Shown: positions 15,883 through 24,025 of the stretch, one piece after another
How positions within the stretch are numbered: the first letter of the stretch is position 1
Layout: each line of letters starts with the position of its first letter
Assembly (NCBI GenBank): GCA_937899905.1
Contig: CALCCF010000103.1
Coordinates: forward strand, 17,702-81,701
Direction of reading: 5' to 3'
DNA: 64,000 nucleotides
Origin: an uncultured Phycisphaeraceae bacterium
GTDB lineage: Bacteria; Planctomycetota; Phycisphaerae; Phycisphaerales; UBA1924
Made by a program: the position numbers and the translations under genes
The notes under the pieces: model-generated
What the model was told of the DNA's origin: nothing
The model's input: only the letters and a program-made list of their open reading frames with translations
Database searches by the model: none

Positions 15883-17643
15883 CTATCCGCCGGATACGCC
15901 GCCGCCCTTGCGTGGGTCGGCCGCGCCGTCGAGGGCGCCGGTTTGTGGGTCGCGTCGGATGAGTTGGACGGCCCCGATGTCGGTCCGCTCCCGCAGCGCA
16001 TGCCCTCTCTTCGCAAGCCCAGCCTCGAGCCGAGTGCTTGGCCCGACGCCGTCCCAGGTTTCTATGAAGATGGCGTCCGGCAGCCATTGGTGGTGGATGC
16101 GCGGAGCGTCGACGGCTTCCGCCGCGGTGGCGGCGCCACGAAGCACGCGAAGCAAGGCCTGAGCCGTCGACGTGATGATGCGTGGCCCGCCCGACGCACC
16201 CGCGACTGCCACGACCTCGCCATGGTCGTCGAGGATGATCGTCGGCGACATGCTCGAGAGCGGACGCTTGCCAGGCTCGGGTAGATTGTCGTCGGATTGA
16301 ATGAGCCCGAATGCGTTGGCCTCACCAGCAATCGTCGTGAAGTCATCCATCTGATCGTTCAGGCAGAAGCCGAAGCCGCGTACGCCGACGAGCGAACCGA
16401 ATGCGAGATTGATCGTCTCGGTGCACGCCACGGCGTTGCCTCGTGCATCGATCACGGAGATGTGGCTCGTGCCGCCGTCCTCCGGCAGCACTCGGATCAC
16501 GCCGTAAGCCGATGCATCGCGCACGGTGTTGGGCTCAATGGAACGAGCGACCCGCTCCAGTTCGGCGTCATCGAGCATCTGATCGACTGGGACGTCGGTA
16601 AACGCCGAATCGGCCATGTGCCGGGAGCGATCGGCGAAAGCGTGCTTCATGCTCTCGGCCAGCAAGTGTGCATCTGCAGCCTCAAGCCACCCCGTCACGG
16701 GGATGGTGAGGTCCAGCCGCTCGGCCAGCGACAAGATCTGCGCCACGGCAACACCACCGCTCGATGGTGGCGGCATGGACAGGACGCGATGCGACTCAAG
16801 CTCGTAGGAGACTGGCTCGACCACACGAATGGCATATCCCGCAAGATCCTGGTGAGTCAACACGCCGCCATCGGCGGTAACCGATGCCACGATCGCCTCG
16901 GCGATCTCGCCGCGGTAGAACGCGTCGGCACCATGTTCCGCGATCAGCCGGAGTGCTCGCGCCTGGCCCGGTAGCGTGATGCGTTCGCTAATCTCGATCG
17001 TTCCTTGCGCTGTCAGCCCACCCCAAACCAGCGGAAACCGTTCACGCCAGCGTGCATCGCGGCGAAAGCGGTCAGACAGCGATCGAGCGGTGCGCACGTG
17101 GTGGGCGTCGGCATCAAACCCACCCTCTGCCAACGCGATCGCGGGCTCGAGAACGGTCGCGCGATCCAGCGTGCCGTAGGTCTCCAGCGCATGCAGCAGG
17201 CCGGCGACCGTGCCAGGGACGGCAACCGCCATCCCACCCCGCTTTGACGCCTCCGGATCATCGAGTTCCGCATACGTCTGGGGGCCAACGCCAGCAGGGG
17301 ACGTCTCACGATAATTGAGGGCAACGGTGGTGGTGCCGTGCCGCGGATCATCGTTGAGGTGGATGAGCATGAACCCGCCGCCACCAATACCGCACGCGTC
17401 GGAACGCACCACTGAGAGCGCGAAGCTGGTTGCGACAGCAGCGTCAACGGCGTTGCCGCCCTGCCGCAACATCTGAGCCCCCGCCTCGGCCGCAAGCGGA
17501 TGATCCGCCGCCACGAGCCCCGTGTGCGCTTGCGCTCGAGCCGTGGGCCCACCAGCGCGCATGGAAACGCATGCCGAAAGCATGAGCACGCCCAACATGC
17601 TGACGATCAAGCTCCAGCGGCCGGCCCTTTCAACCCTCATCAT
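15883..17643 (-). CDS. ggt: Gamma-glutamyltransferase, predicted lipoprotein
   Basis: A 586-residue enzyme of the N-terminal nucleophile hydrolase class that cleaves or transfers gamma-glutamyl groups, normally in the periplasm. The signal peptide has a lipobox ending LMLSAC (C25). The autoprocessing site and nucleophile is T392 in DGGTSHISV. The block PLSSMSPTI and GASGGPRIITST of the small subunit are intact. Two tandem ATG codons (17643 and 17640) are possible; GGGAGAG precedes both. The start overlaps the end of the aspartoacylase-like gene by 14 bases, making it the last gene of a three-gene operon. It should act on gamma-glutamyl compounds outside the cytoplasm; which one is unknown. 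Confidence 0.92.
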   Translation of the reverse strand: MMRVERAGRWSLIVSMLGVLMLSACVSMRAGGPTARAQAHTGLVAADHPLAAEAGAQMLRQGGNAVDAAVATSFALSVVRSDACGIGGGGFMLIHLNDDPRHGTTTVALNYRETSPAGVGPQTYAELDDPEASKRGGMAVAVPGTVAGLLHALETYGTLDRATVLEPAIALAEGGFDADAHHVRTARSLSDRFRRDARWRERFPLVWGGLTAQGTIEISERITLPGQARALRLIAEHGADAFYRGEIAEAIVASVTADGGVLTHQDLAGYAIRVVEPVSYELESHRVLSMPPPSSGGVAVAQILSLAERLDLTIPVTGWLEAADAHLLAESMKHAFADRSRHMADSAFTDVPVDQMLDDAELERVARSIEPNTVRDASAYGVIRVLPEDGGTSHISVIDARGNAVACTETINLAFGSLVGVRGFGFCLNDQMDDFTTIAGEANAFGLIQSDDNLPEPGKRPLSSMSPTIILDDHGEVVAVAGASGGPRIITSTAQALLRVLRGAATAAEAVDAPRIHHQWLPDAIFIETWDGVGPSTRLEAGLAKRGHALRERTDIGAVQLIRRDPQTGALDGAADPRKGGGVSGG

Positions 17644-19000
17644 GGCTCGTCTCTCCCAGGTCGTGAACATCACTCGGCAGTAGATCCAAGGCATGGCGGC
17701 GAGCGATCCAGTCCGTTGGTCGCTCGTTCGGCAGGGCCGCCTGCTCTCCGCCTCGCAGCGCAAAGCGCAGCACGCCGAAGACCGATCGCACAACACCAAG
17801 CACGACGCCGCGAACACGCGCGTGCCACGGCATGTAGGGCGTGTGGATCCATCGCACGAGACGATATCCGAACAGGTGCAAAAGCTCGCGACGCAGGATG
17901 GCCGCGTACTCGGGCGCGACCACGATGGTGTGCGGCTCGTCTTTGCGGCGCCGAACGCCTGGGAACAGCATTGGCAGGATCGCGTGCATCGCTCGTCGCC
18001 GACGCAGCCACGCCGAGAGCGTGAGCCAGATCGACCCGACCCGTGCGATCACGAAGAACGCATCGTCGCCCACACGCGGCGAGGGCTGGCGGTTGGGTAG
18101 GAACAGGAGACCGTTCGCGCTGGCCTTGAGTTCTCTGCCGTCCTCGCTCGCGAGCACCGTGCGCTCTGCGGCGACCGGCATAAACGCCGCCGCCCCGAGC
18201 CGCATCTCGAACGGCATGGCCCCGATCTCCACGCGCTGGCGGACGTCGTAGAAGTGGTCCTGCCGGCCGGCGGCGGCTTGGGATACGACTTCGAGCGCTG
18301 ACTCACCACTCAACGTTTGCGGCGAACGACCGCTCATACCCAGAGCGGCAAGCGCGAGCAGCATAATCGCCTCGTGGACATCGGCCGAGCGCGGATCGTC
18401 GTGCAGCCCGGCCTCGAAGATGCATGACACGCAACCCAGCGCATTGGTCGCGTAGTCGATGAGGAGGCCCTGCAACTCCTCTTCCAAACCCAGGATCTTC
18501 GGCAGTGGGAAGCGAGCCGCGAACCGGCGGGCCGGAAGCGAGTCCTCGAGCGCGATGAACGCCGGGCTCTCGCTCGAGACGGTGTGCAGATCGAGCACGA
18601 AGACGCCGCCGCTGGTGCAGTCTTTGATCGACTTGAGGTGCCCCGACAGCTCGTCACGCTCGTGCTGCTCGGCCGACCCGTTGTGCGCCGGTCCCGGCTC
18701 AAGAAGGAAGGCCCGATTCAGATCCTCGTCGATGTACCGCTCGCGCAGCCACGGGGTGGAGGCCTCCACGCCGAGCGCTCGCAGGTTGCCCCGAAGCGAG
18801 ACCAGGCGACCGGCGTGCAGACCGACGTCACCATCCCCGATGCGTTTGTGAACCCGTTGGGCCGCCTCGATGCCAGCCGGCTCGTTCGCGTGCAGCCCAC
18901 CGATGACCACCAGCGTCGGCCCGGCCTTTCCGCCCGAGACATCGCCGATGAATCTCGAGACGGCGTCCGTCGCCGCGGGGCGATCATCCGCCTGGATCAC
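17630..19000 (-). CDS. Succinylglutamate desuccinylase/aspartoacylase family zinc hydrolase with extra C-terminal domain
   Basis: 456 residues. The M14-like catalytic domain has the zinc ligands H37 and E40 in GGLHANEPAG, H139 in LDLHTVSSE, the substrate-binding DLNRAF at 94-98, and the catalytic Glu E196 in CIFEAGLHDD. Family members remove an acyl group from N-acyl amino acids or act as carboxypeptidases. The last 130 residues, rich in Arg and aromatic residues, are not part of the usual domain and are unassigned. The start is placed at a GTG (19000) that overlaps the upstream stop as GTGA and is preceded by GAGGAG at eight bases; an ATG at 19027 also exists. Middle gene of the GCS2-CBS/AstE/GGT operon; its substrate is unknown. 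Confidence 0.85.
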   Translation of the reverse strand: MIQADDRPAATDAVSRFIGDVSGGKAGPTLVVIGGLHANEPAGIEAAQRVHKRIGDGDVGLHAGRLVSLRGNLRALGVEASTPWLRERYIDEDLNRAFLLEPGPAHNGSAEQHERDELSGHLKSIKDCTSGGVFVLDLHTVSSESPAFIALEDSLPARRFAARFPLPKILGLEEELQGLLIDYATNALGCVSCIFEAGLHDDPRSADVHEAIMLLALAALGMSGRSPQTLSGESALEVVSQAAAGRQDHFYDVRQRVEIGAMPFEMRLGAAAFMPVAAERTVLASEDGRELKASANGLLFLPNRQPSPRVGDDAFFVIARVGSIWLTLSAWLRRRRAMHAILPMLFPGVRRRKDEPHTIVVAPEYAAILRRELLHLFGYRLVRWIHTPYMPWHARVRGVVLGVVRSVFGVLRFALRGGEQAALPNERPTDWIARRHALDLLPSDVHDLGETSHDEG

Positions 19001-20928
19001 GGGCCTTGCTCCTCGTGCAGCGCACACTCGAGCAGGCTGCGGGCGATCCTCGCGTAATCACGATCGGAGATGATGCCAACGAGCCGATCGCCCTCAACCA
19101 CGGGTAGGCACGCGACGTTATGCTCGCCCATCAGCCGGATCGCCTCGAGCGTCGGCGTATTAGGCGAGACGGTGATCGGATCGCGAACCATGATCTCGGA
19201 CACCGGCAGCGTTCGAACGTCCTGGCCGTCTGAGTCTCGCACGAGAGCGCGCAGCAGCTTCCGATAGGAGACCAGGCCGACAAGCTGGTGCTTCTCGTCT
19301 TCGACCGGGACGTGCCGCAATCGCCGCCAATCCATGATCGATGCGACGAGATCGATGCATTCTCCCTCGCCCACGGTGTACAGATCGGTCGTCATGCACT
19401 GCGAGACGAGCACGAACTCGCCCACCGAGTCGGACCCATCATCGCTGCGCACATCGTCCCACTCGTGAACGGGCCGCCGCGAGTCCTGGTTCTCGAGCAT
19501 TGATTGCGTGATGGCTGCCAAGCCGCGTTGGCGGCGGCCAGCACGATCGAGGCCGGTACACGCGTTGAGCGTCCATCGGGCGCCAGTGCGACCGGCCGAG
19601 ACACGATGCTCGATGATGGACAGCGCCCGGTCGGCGTCGGTCCCATCGACACCCGCACGCTCAAGACCGCAGCGCGCGACAGGCAGGAACTCTTCCAGAA
19701 TCAGTCGATCGATCGGATGCTCGGCGCCGTCGATCCAGGCCATACGCACCGTGAGCCCGTCGCGTGCGGCTCTGAGGAAGTTGCCGCGCGCCGTCCTGAA
19801 GTCGAGCCGCTTCGACACGTCGGACCACTCAAGCGGGCCCTCCAGCATCAGGCCGATCCAAAACGCGGCGTTGGCGACCTCGTCAGAGATCGTCGGACCC
19901 GAGGGAAGCACGCGGTTCTCGATGCGCAGGTGCGGCTTGCCATCGGTCACGCCGAAGCACGGACGCATCCAGCGATACACAGAAGAGTTGAACGACTGCC
20001 ACGCCTTCAGCTTGGGTATCCGGCCCACGCGGAGCTCTTCCATCGGATCAACCGGCTCCTCGACCTGCGCGTACACGAGTTGGCGGAACCGGGCGACGTC
20101 GGCTCGCAAGATCTCCAGAACGGACGACTCGACCCAATCCTCGCCGAAGCGCACACGGCCGAGCAGATCGCGATGCCCAGCCCTCTCGCGTCTGGTATCC
20201 AAAGCTTGCTGGAACGTTGCGATCCTTGTCTCGCGCCATAGCCGCTTGCCGAAGAGCAACGGCGAGTTCACCGCGGCGGCCAGCACGGGCGCCGTGACGG
20301 CAAGTGCCACGTTGTACGTGCAGGCAAACTCCTCGGGAGTGGTCTGGAAGTGCACCTGGAAGCTGGTATTGACCGACTCGAGCATCACGCTCGGGTGGCG
20401 CACCACCAACTCGTCGGCGCCATCGATCGTCATCTCGTAGTCGTCGCCACGCATCTTGCGCAGGGCCGCGTCGAGCCCGCTGTACCGCGGGTTGGGCATG
20501 ATGTTCTCGGTCGACAGGTGCGTTAGGTCGACCGTGGGGCAGATGCCAGTCATGAGAGCGCGAGCATCCAACCGCCGGCATTCCGAGTCGACAACGCCGT
20601 ACAGGTCCTGCAATTGGGCTTCGAGCTGCGCGAAGCTCGTGGGCCCCAACTCAATCGGATCACAGTTGAACTCGACGTTGAACCGCGCAATCTCGGGCAC
20701 GACACGAGGGTCGTCGATCTGCTGGAGCAATTGCTCGGCGATCGGTGCCGGCTGCGCGGCGCGATCGACGAGGAACAGCTCCTGCTCAACCCCGATGCGG
20801 CGGCGGTCGGTCTCGAACAGACCGTCGTCGAGCATCTTCTCCATCGCGTCGAGGTCGCGGAGCACACGCCGCATCGCCAGGCGGTCGGCCTCGTCCCCAT
20901 CGGCGGTCTTGACGCTCTGCACACCCAT
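18997..20928 (-). CDS. Glutamate-cysteine ligase family 2 (GCS2/YbdK-like) protein fused to two CBS domains
   Basis: 643 residues. Residues 30-420 form a GCS2 carboxylate-amine ligase domain: RIGVEQELFLVD, the block TVDLTHLSTEN, SVNTSFQVHFQTT, and HLRIENRVLPSGPT, which matches the conserved E-R metal and substrate site. Such enzymes join the gamma- or alpha-carboxylate of an amino acid to an amine using ATP. Residues 505-560 and 575-630 are a CBS pair (CMTTDLYTV and IMVRDPITV starts), a module that binds adenosyl ligands such as AMP, ATP or SAM and often regulates the attached enzyme. First gene of the operon, coupled by a 4-base overlap to the hydrolase. True glutathione-pathway activity is not shown; the amine substrate is unknown. 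Confidence 0.88.
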   Translation of the reverse strand: MGVQSVKTADGDEADRLAMRRVLRDLDAMEKMLDDGLFETDRRRIGVEQELFLVDRAAQPAPIAEQLLQQIDDPRVVPEIARFNVEFNCDPIELGPTSFAQLEAQLQDLYGVVDSECRRLDARALMTGICPTVDLTHLSTENIMPNPRYSGLDAALRKMRGDDYEMTIDGADELVVRHPSVMLESVNTSFQVHFQTTPEEFACTYNVALAVTAPVLAAAVNSPLLFGKRLWRETRIATFQQALDTRRERAGHRDLLGRVRFGEDWVESSVLEILRADVARFRQLVYAQVEEPVDPMEELRVGRIPKLKAWQSFNSSVYRWMRPCFGVTDGKPHLRIENRVLPSGPTISDEVANAAFWIGLMLEGPLEWSDVSKRLDFRTARGNFLRAARDGLTVRMAWIDGAEHPIDRLILEEFLPVARCGLERAGVDGTDADRALSIIEHRVSAGRTGARWTLNACTGLDRAGRRQRGLAAITQSMLENQDSRRPVHEWDDVRSDDGSDSVGEFVLVSQCMTTDLYTVGEGECIDLVASIMDWRRLRHVPVEDEKHQLVGLVSYRKLLRALVRDSDGQDVRTLPVSEIMVRDPITVSPNTPTLEAIRLMGEHNVACLPVVEGDRLVGIISDRDYARIARSLLECALHEEQGP

Positions 20929-21021
20929 CGTGAGCCTGCCCCACAGCTATGGCCGCAACCTCCCGGCCTCGAACACGTTAGGCGGGTACGGGGTCAGCAA
21001 TTCGGTCTTGGCTCGATCAAG

Positions 21022-21060
21022 CGCCGACACGAGGGTGCCAGGATCATCCGCGTGTCGGCG
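21022..21060. repeat. Perfect 10-bp inverted repeat between the M24 and GCS2-CBS genes
   Basis: CGCCGACACG at 21022-21031 and CGTGTCGGCG at 21051-21060 flank a 19-base spacer that itself holds GGAT-C-ATCC. It lies 48 bases past the M24 stop and 94 bases before the GCS2-CBS start, so it is either a terminator-type hairpin or a repressor site for the operon. Confidence 0.6.
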
Positions 21061-21107
21061 ATACGAGTGGTCAGGAGTCACCTTGGGTTCTCACCGGTTT
21101 CCGCCGA

Positions 21108-22457
21108 CTAGTCGAGCCGCTTGACGATCCCCTCCGTGAGCACCTCGCACCCATGCTCACGGATCACGATGTCATCCTCGATGCGCACGCCCTGGATCTC
21201 TTGGCGGATCGTGTCGATCGAGTCCCACTTCACGACGTCTGCGAACGACTCTCGCGTTTCAGCGACATCGATCAGTCCAGGGATGAAGTAGAGCCCCGGC
21301 TCGACCGTGAAGCCGTGGCCGGCCTCGAGCGGGATGTCAACACGAACGCCGACGCCACCCGGGCCCTTTCTCGGTGCCCGGCCCGGCAGCCGCCCGCCAG
21401 CGCCGCGAACGCCAAGGCCGATCATGTGGCCCACACCGTGCGGGAAGAACAGGCCCGCGACGCCGCGCTCGACCAACTCGGCCGGGTCGCCCTTGAGCGC
21501 GCCCAGCCCGACGAGCCCCTCCAAGACAACCTCGCTGCACCGGCGATGCACGTCGTGCCACTCCACGCCGGGCTTGCACATGGCAATACCGGCTTCTTCG
21601 GAGTCGATCACGATGTTGATCACGTCTCGTTGCGTCTGGCTCGGCTGCCCCACCGGCCACGTGCGCGTGACATCGCCGGCGTATCGCTTGTACGCCGCCC
21701 CTGCGTCAACCAGCACGCACTCGCCCTTGTTGATCGCACGCTGGCCCGGCGCAAAGTGCAGCACAGCCGCGTTCGGCCCGCTCCCGACGATCGTGTCGTA
21801 GGGCGTGCCATCGCCGCCGTTGCGGAAGAACTCGGCCTCGATCTCGACCTGCAACTGCCGCTCGGTCATGCCCGCGGCCTCGCCGCTCGTGAGCATTCGG
21901 TGCGCGTACGCGTGGCCCGCCGCGGTCGCCGCACAGGCTTGGCGCATGCGCTCGATCTCGACGTCGTCGAGCACGCGGCGGGCGTGCAAGAACGCATCCT
22001 CCAACTCGGCGCTCAAGCCTCGATCGACTCCGCCCGCAAAGTCGGCAACCGGACACCCGATCGCCGCGACCGTGCGCCCCCGCCGTTGCGCAAGCCAGGT
22101 CGTGAATTCGGGCAGAGGAGCCCCCTCCCAGGTCACGTCGCCCTCCCACGTCCGATGGGCTTGGGTGACCTCGGGCGCGAACGCCCGCCAAGGCTCGTCG
22201 CCGCCCTCAGCCAGATCAACCGCCAGGACCCCACCCGGGCACTGCTGCTCGGTCAGGTAGAAATACGCGCTGTGGGCCATGAAGGGGTACACGCGATCGT
22301 GCTGGCCGGGCACGGGGATCATCTCGCCCGCGCCGAGCAGCACGATGGGCAACGCCGCGTGCCCGCCAAGTACCTGATCGGCCCTCTCCCGCAGCGCAGC
22401 GGCGGTACGTTGGCGACGTGCGAGGAGGTGGGTCTGCGGGGTCTGGGAGCTGGTCAT
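21108..22457 (-). CDS. Aminopeptidase P / Xaa-Pro dipeptidase family metallopeptidase (M24)
   Basis: A 449-residue cytoplasmic enzyme that removes the N-terminal residue before proline or splits Xaa-Pro dipeptides. An N-terminal AMP_N domain (about 10-150, with the MAHSAYFYLTE block) precedes the pita-bread catalytic domain. The two-metal ligands are all visible: D251 and D262 (LVDAGAAYKRYAGDVTRTW), H344 (FFPHGVGHMIGL), E386 (FTVEPGLYF) and E427 (VRIEDD). No signal peptide is present. It is divergent from a 1-Cys peroxiredoxin gene with a 226-base gap. Aminopeptidase P is the better fit because of the AMP_N domain; substrate preference cannot be read from sequence. Confidence 0.92.
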   Translation of the reverse strand: MTSSQTPQTHLLARRQRTAAALRERADQVLGGHAALPIVLLGAGEMIPVPGQHDRVYPFMAHSAYFYLTEQQCPGGVLAVDLAEGGDEPWRAFAPEVTQAHRTWEGDVTWEGAPLPEFTTWLAQRRGRTVAAIGCPVADFAGGVDRGLSAELEDAFLHARRVLDDVEIERMRQACAATAAGHAYAHRMLTSGEAAGMTERQLQVEIEAEFFRNGGDGTPYDTIVGSGPNAAVLHFAPGQRAINKGECVLVDAGAAYKRYAGDVTRTWPVGQPSQTQRDVINIVIDSEEAGIAMCKPGVEWHDVHRRCSEVVLEGLVGLGALKGDPAELVERGVAGLFFPHGVGHMIGLGVRGAGGRLPGRAPRKGPGGVGVRVDIPLEAGHGFTVEPGLYFIPGLIDVAETRESFADVVKWDSIDTIRQEIQGVRIEDDIVIREHGCEVLTEGIVKRLD

Positions 22458-22539
22458 GCAGCGAGTCTATGGGCGATCCCCGCACCGTCGCCCGGGCCCA
22501 AGCAAGCTCCGAGAGCGCCGCTGTCCGCTGCCACGCAGA

Positions 22540-22558
22540 CAAATTCTCACCGAATTTG
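22540..22558. promoter_or_regulatory. AT-rich operator-like palindrome upstream of the 1-Cys peroxiredoxin
   Basis: CAAATTC-TCACC-GAATTTG is a perfect 7-bp inverted repeat with a 5-base centre, in an otherwise GC-rich divergent promoter region, 126 bases before the peroxiredoxin start. It resembles a site for a dimeric regulator; no family is assigned. Confidence 0.4.
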
Positions 22559-22683
22559 CGCAGGCGTGTCATGAACCGAACCGGAATCTCGCGACCACCC
22601 GGGCCGCAACCAAGGGTGCCGCGTGGGTGCCCGGAGTTGACCGCAGTTGCTTTACGCCGCGAACCAAGGAGCGCAGACACCCC

Positions 22684-23316
22684 ATGTCCATTCGCCTCGG
22701 AGACACCGCACCGGACTTCACCGCAACCTCAACCCAAGGAGAGATCAGCTGGCACGACTGGCTGGGCGACAGCTGGGGCGTGCTGTTCAGCCATCCGGCC
22801 GACTTCACCCCCGTGTGTACCACCGAGCTCGGCGCCGTCGCCAAGCTGAAGCCCGAGTTCGACAAACGCAACGTCAAAGTCGCCGGCCTGTCGGTCGACC
22901 CGCTGGAGAGCCACCTCGACTGGGCGGGCGACATCGAGGAGACGCAGGGCGTCGCCCTCAACTTCCCGCTGATCGCCGACGACGATCGCGCCGTATCCGA
23001 CGCCTACGGCATGATCCACCCCAGCGCCGACAACACCATGACCGTGCGCTCGGTCTTCATCATCGGCCCGGACAAAAAGGTCAAGCTCACGCTGACCTAC
23101 CCCGCCAGCACCGGCCGAAACTTCGACGAGCTGCTGCGAGTGATCGACTCACTCCAGCTGACCGCCACGCACAAGCTCGCCACACCCGCCAACTGGCAGC
23201 ACGGCGAGGACTGCATCATCGTCCCCGCCGTGAGCAACGATGAGGCGGAGGAACTGTTCCCGGGCGGTTTCAACGAAGTGAAGCCCTACCTGCGGACGAC
23301 CAAGCAACCGGCTTAG
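22684..23316 (+). CDS. 1-Cys peroxiredoxin (Prx6-like)
   Basis: A 210-residue peroxiredoxin that reduces peroxides. The peroxidatic cysteine is C45 in HPADFTPVCTTELG, and the long C-terminal extension (from about residue 160, with NWQHGEDCIIVP) is that of the Prx6 group. A second cysteine is present in that extension (EDCIIVP), so a one-cysteine mechanism is the family expectation but not proven. The ATG at 22684 follows AAGGAG; an upstream in-frame ATG at 22456 would place the protein across the divergent promoter. This is the second peroxiredoxin in the window and belongs to a different subfamily from the one at 4781. Confidence 0.93.
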   Translation: MSIRLGDTAPDFTATSTQGEISWHDWLGDSWGVLFSHPADFTPVCTTELGAVAKLKPEFDKRNVKVAGLSVDPLESHLDWAGDIEETQGVALNFPLIADDDRAVSDAYGMIHPSADNTMTVRSVFIIGPDKKVKLTLTYPASTGRNFDELLRVIDSLQLTATHKLATPANWQHGEDCIIVPAVSNDEAEELFPGGFNEVKPYLRTTKQPA

Positions 23317-23397
23317 TGGACGCAAGTCGTAGCACATCTCGAAGTGACGTCGGCGTGGCATGTGACAAGATCTTCACATGCCACGCTACCATGTCGC

Positions 23398-23943
23398 ATG
23401 GATCCTGCTGAACATGATCGTCGCGCCTCGAAGAGACTCATATGGCAAGTGATCATGGCCCTTGCGGTGCTCATGGCTATGACTAGCCTGTCGTTCGCAA
23501 TCTATGGCGTCTTCTCAGCGCGGCTGTCAATAGAAGATCGGCTTCGGTCCGTCTTCATCGCTAGCGTTCTCGCCATTGCCCCGACCATTGTCTGGATCTG
23601 CACCGCGTGGAACTGGCACGCGAATGTCGCCTCGGATGACCAGCGAGGCAATTGGGCCTGGACGCCGCTCCAGTCCGTCGCGGCAGTTTCCATGGCAGCA
23701 GCTCTGGCGGGCCAACACGTCTATTTCAGGTTTGCCGCCCGCGGCGAGATCCCTTCCGAGCCGCTCTTCCTATTCGCACTGGGTTGGCTCCTTGCGGTCG
23801 TCGCCGCCGTCGTCGTCCTGGTACTCACTCTCCGCTTTGGACCAAGTGCTAGTAAATGGCTCGCTCTAGCAATTCTCCAGATCACGGTGCTCGGCCTGTT
23901 GAAGGCGTGGCTAGGTGTCGTCTCGTACGCGGCTGCCGTCTAA
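23398..23943 (+). CDS. Hypothetical four-helix membrane protein
   Basis: 181 residues with no recognised family. Hydrophobic segments lie at about residues 15-40, 52-70, 92-112 and 125-150, with a further one at the C-terminus, so four or five membrane helices are expected. Charged residues are concentrated at the N-terminus (DPAEHDRRASKR). The ATG at 23398 is chosen over 23344 because the longer form adds a segment without coding character; no clear ribosome binding site is seen for either. It ends before prfA, with which it overlaps only if prfA uses its longest start. Existence as a gene is likely from the hydrophobic pattern but not certain. Confidence 0.6.
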   Translation: MDPAEHDRRASKRLIWQVIMALAVLMAMTSLSFAIYGVFSARLSIEDRLRSVFIASVLAIAPTIVWICTAWNWHANVASDDQRGNWAWTPLQSVAAVSMAAALAGQHVYFRFAARGEIPSEPLFLFALGWLLAVVAAVVVLVLTLRFGPSASKWLALAILQITVLGLLKAWLGVVSYAAAV

Positions 23944-24025
23944 ACAAGCTCCACAATTTGCCGCTTCGAGCACTCTCGCGCGTGTCTTGTTGCGCGGCAA
24001 CACAGAGCACCGCCAACAATCCTCT

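Noticed and set aside
18997..20928. Reading the GCS2-CBS protein as a standard glutathione-pathway ligase (gshA)
   Set aside because: The GCS2 family includes many non-glutathione enzymes, no gshB is near, and the CBS fusion is not part of known GshA proteins.
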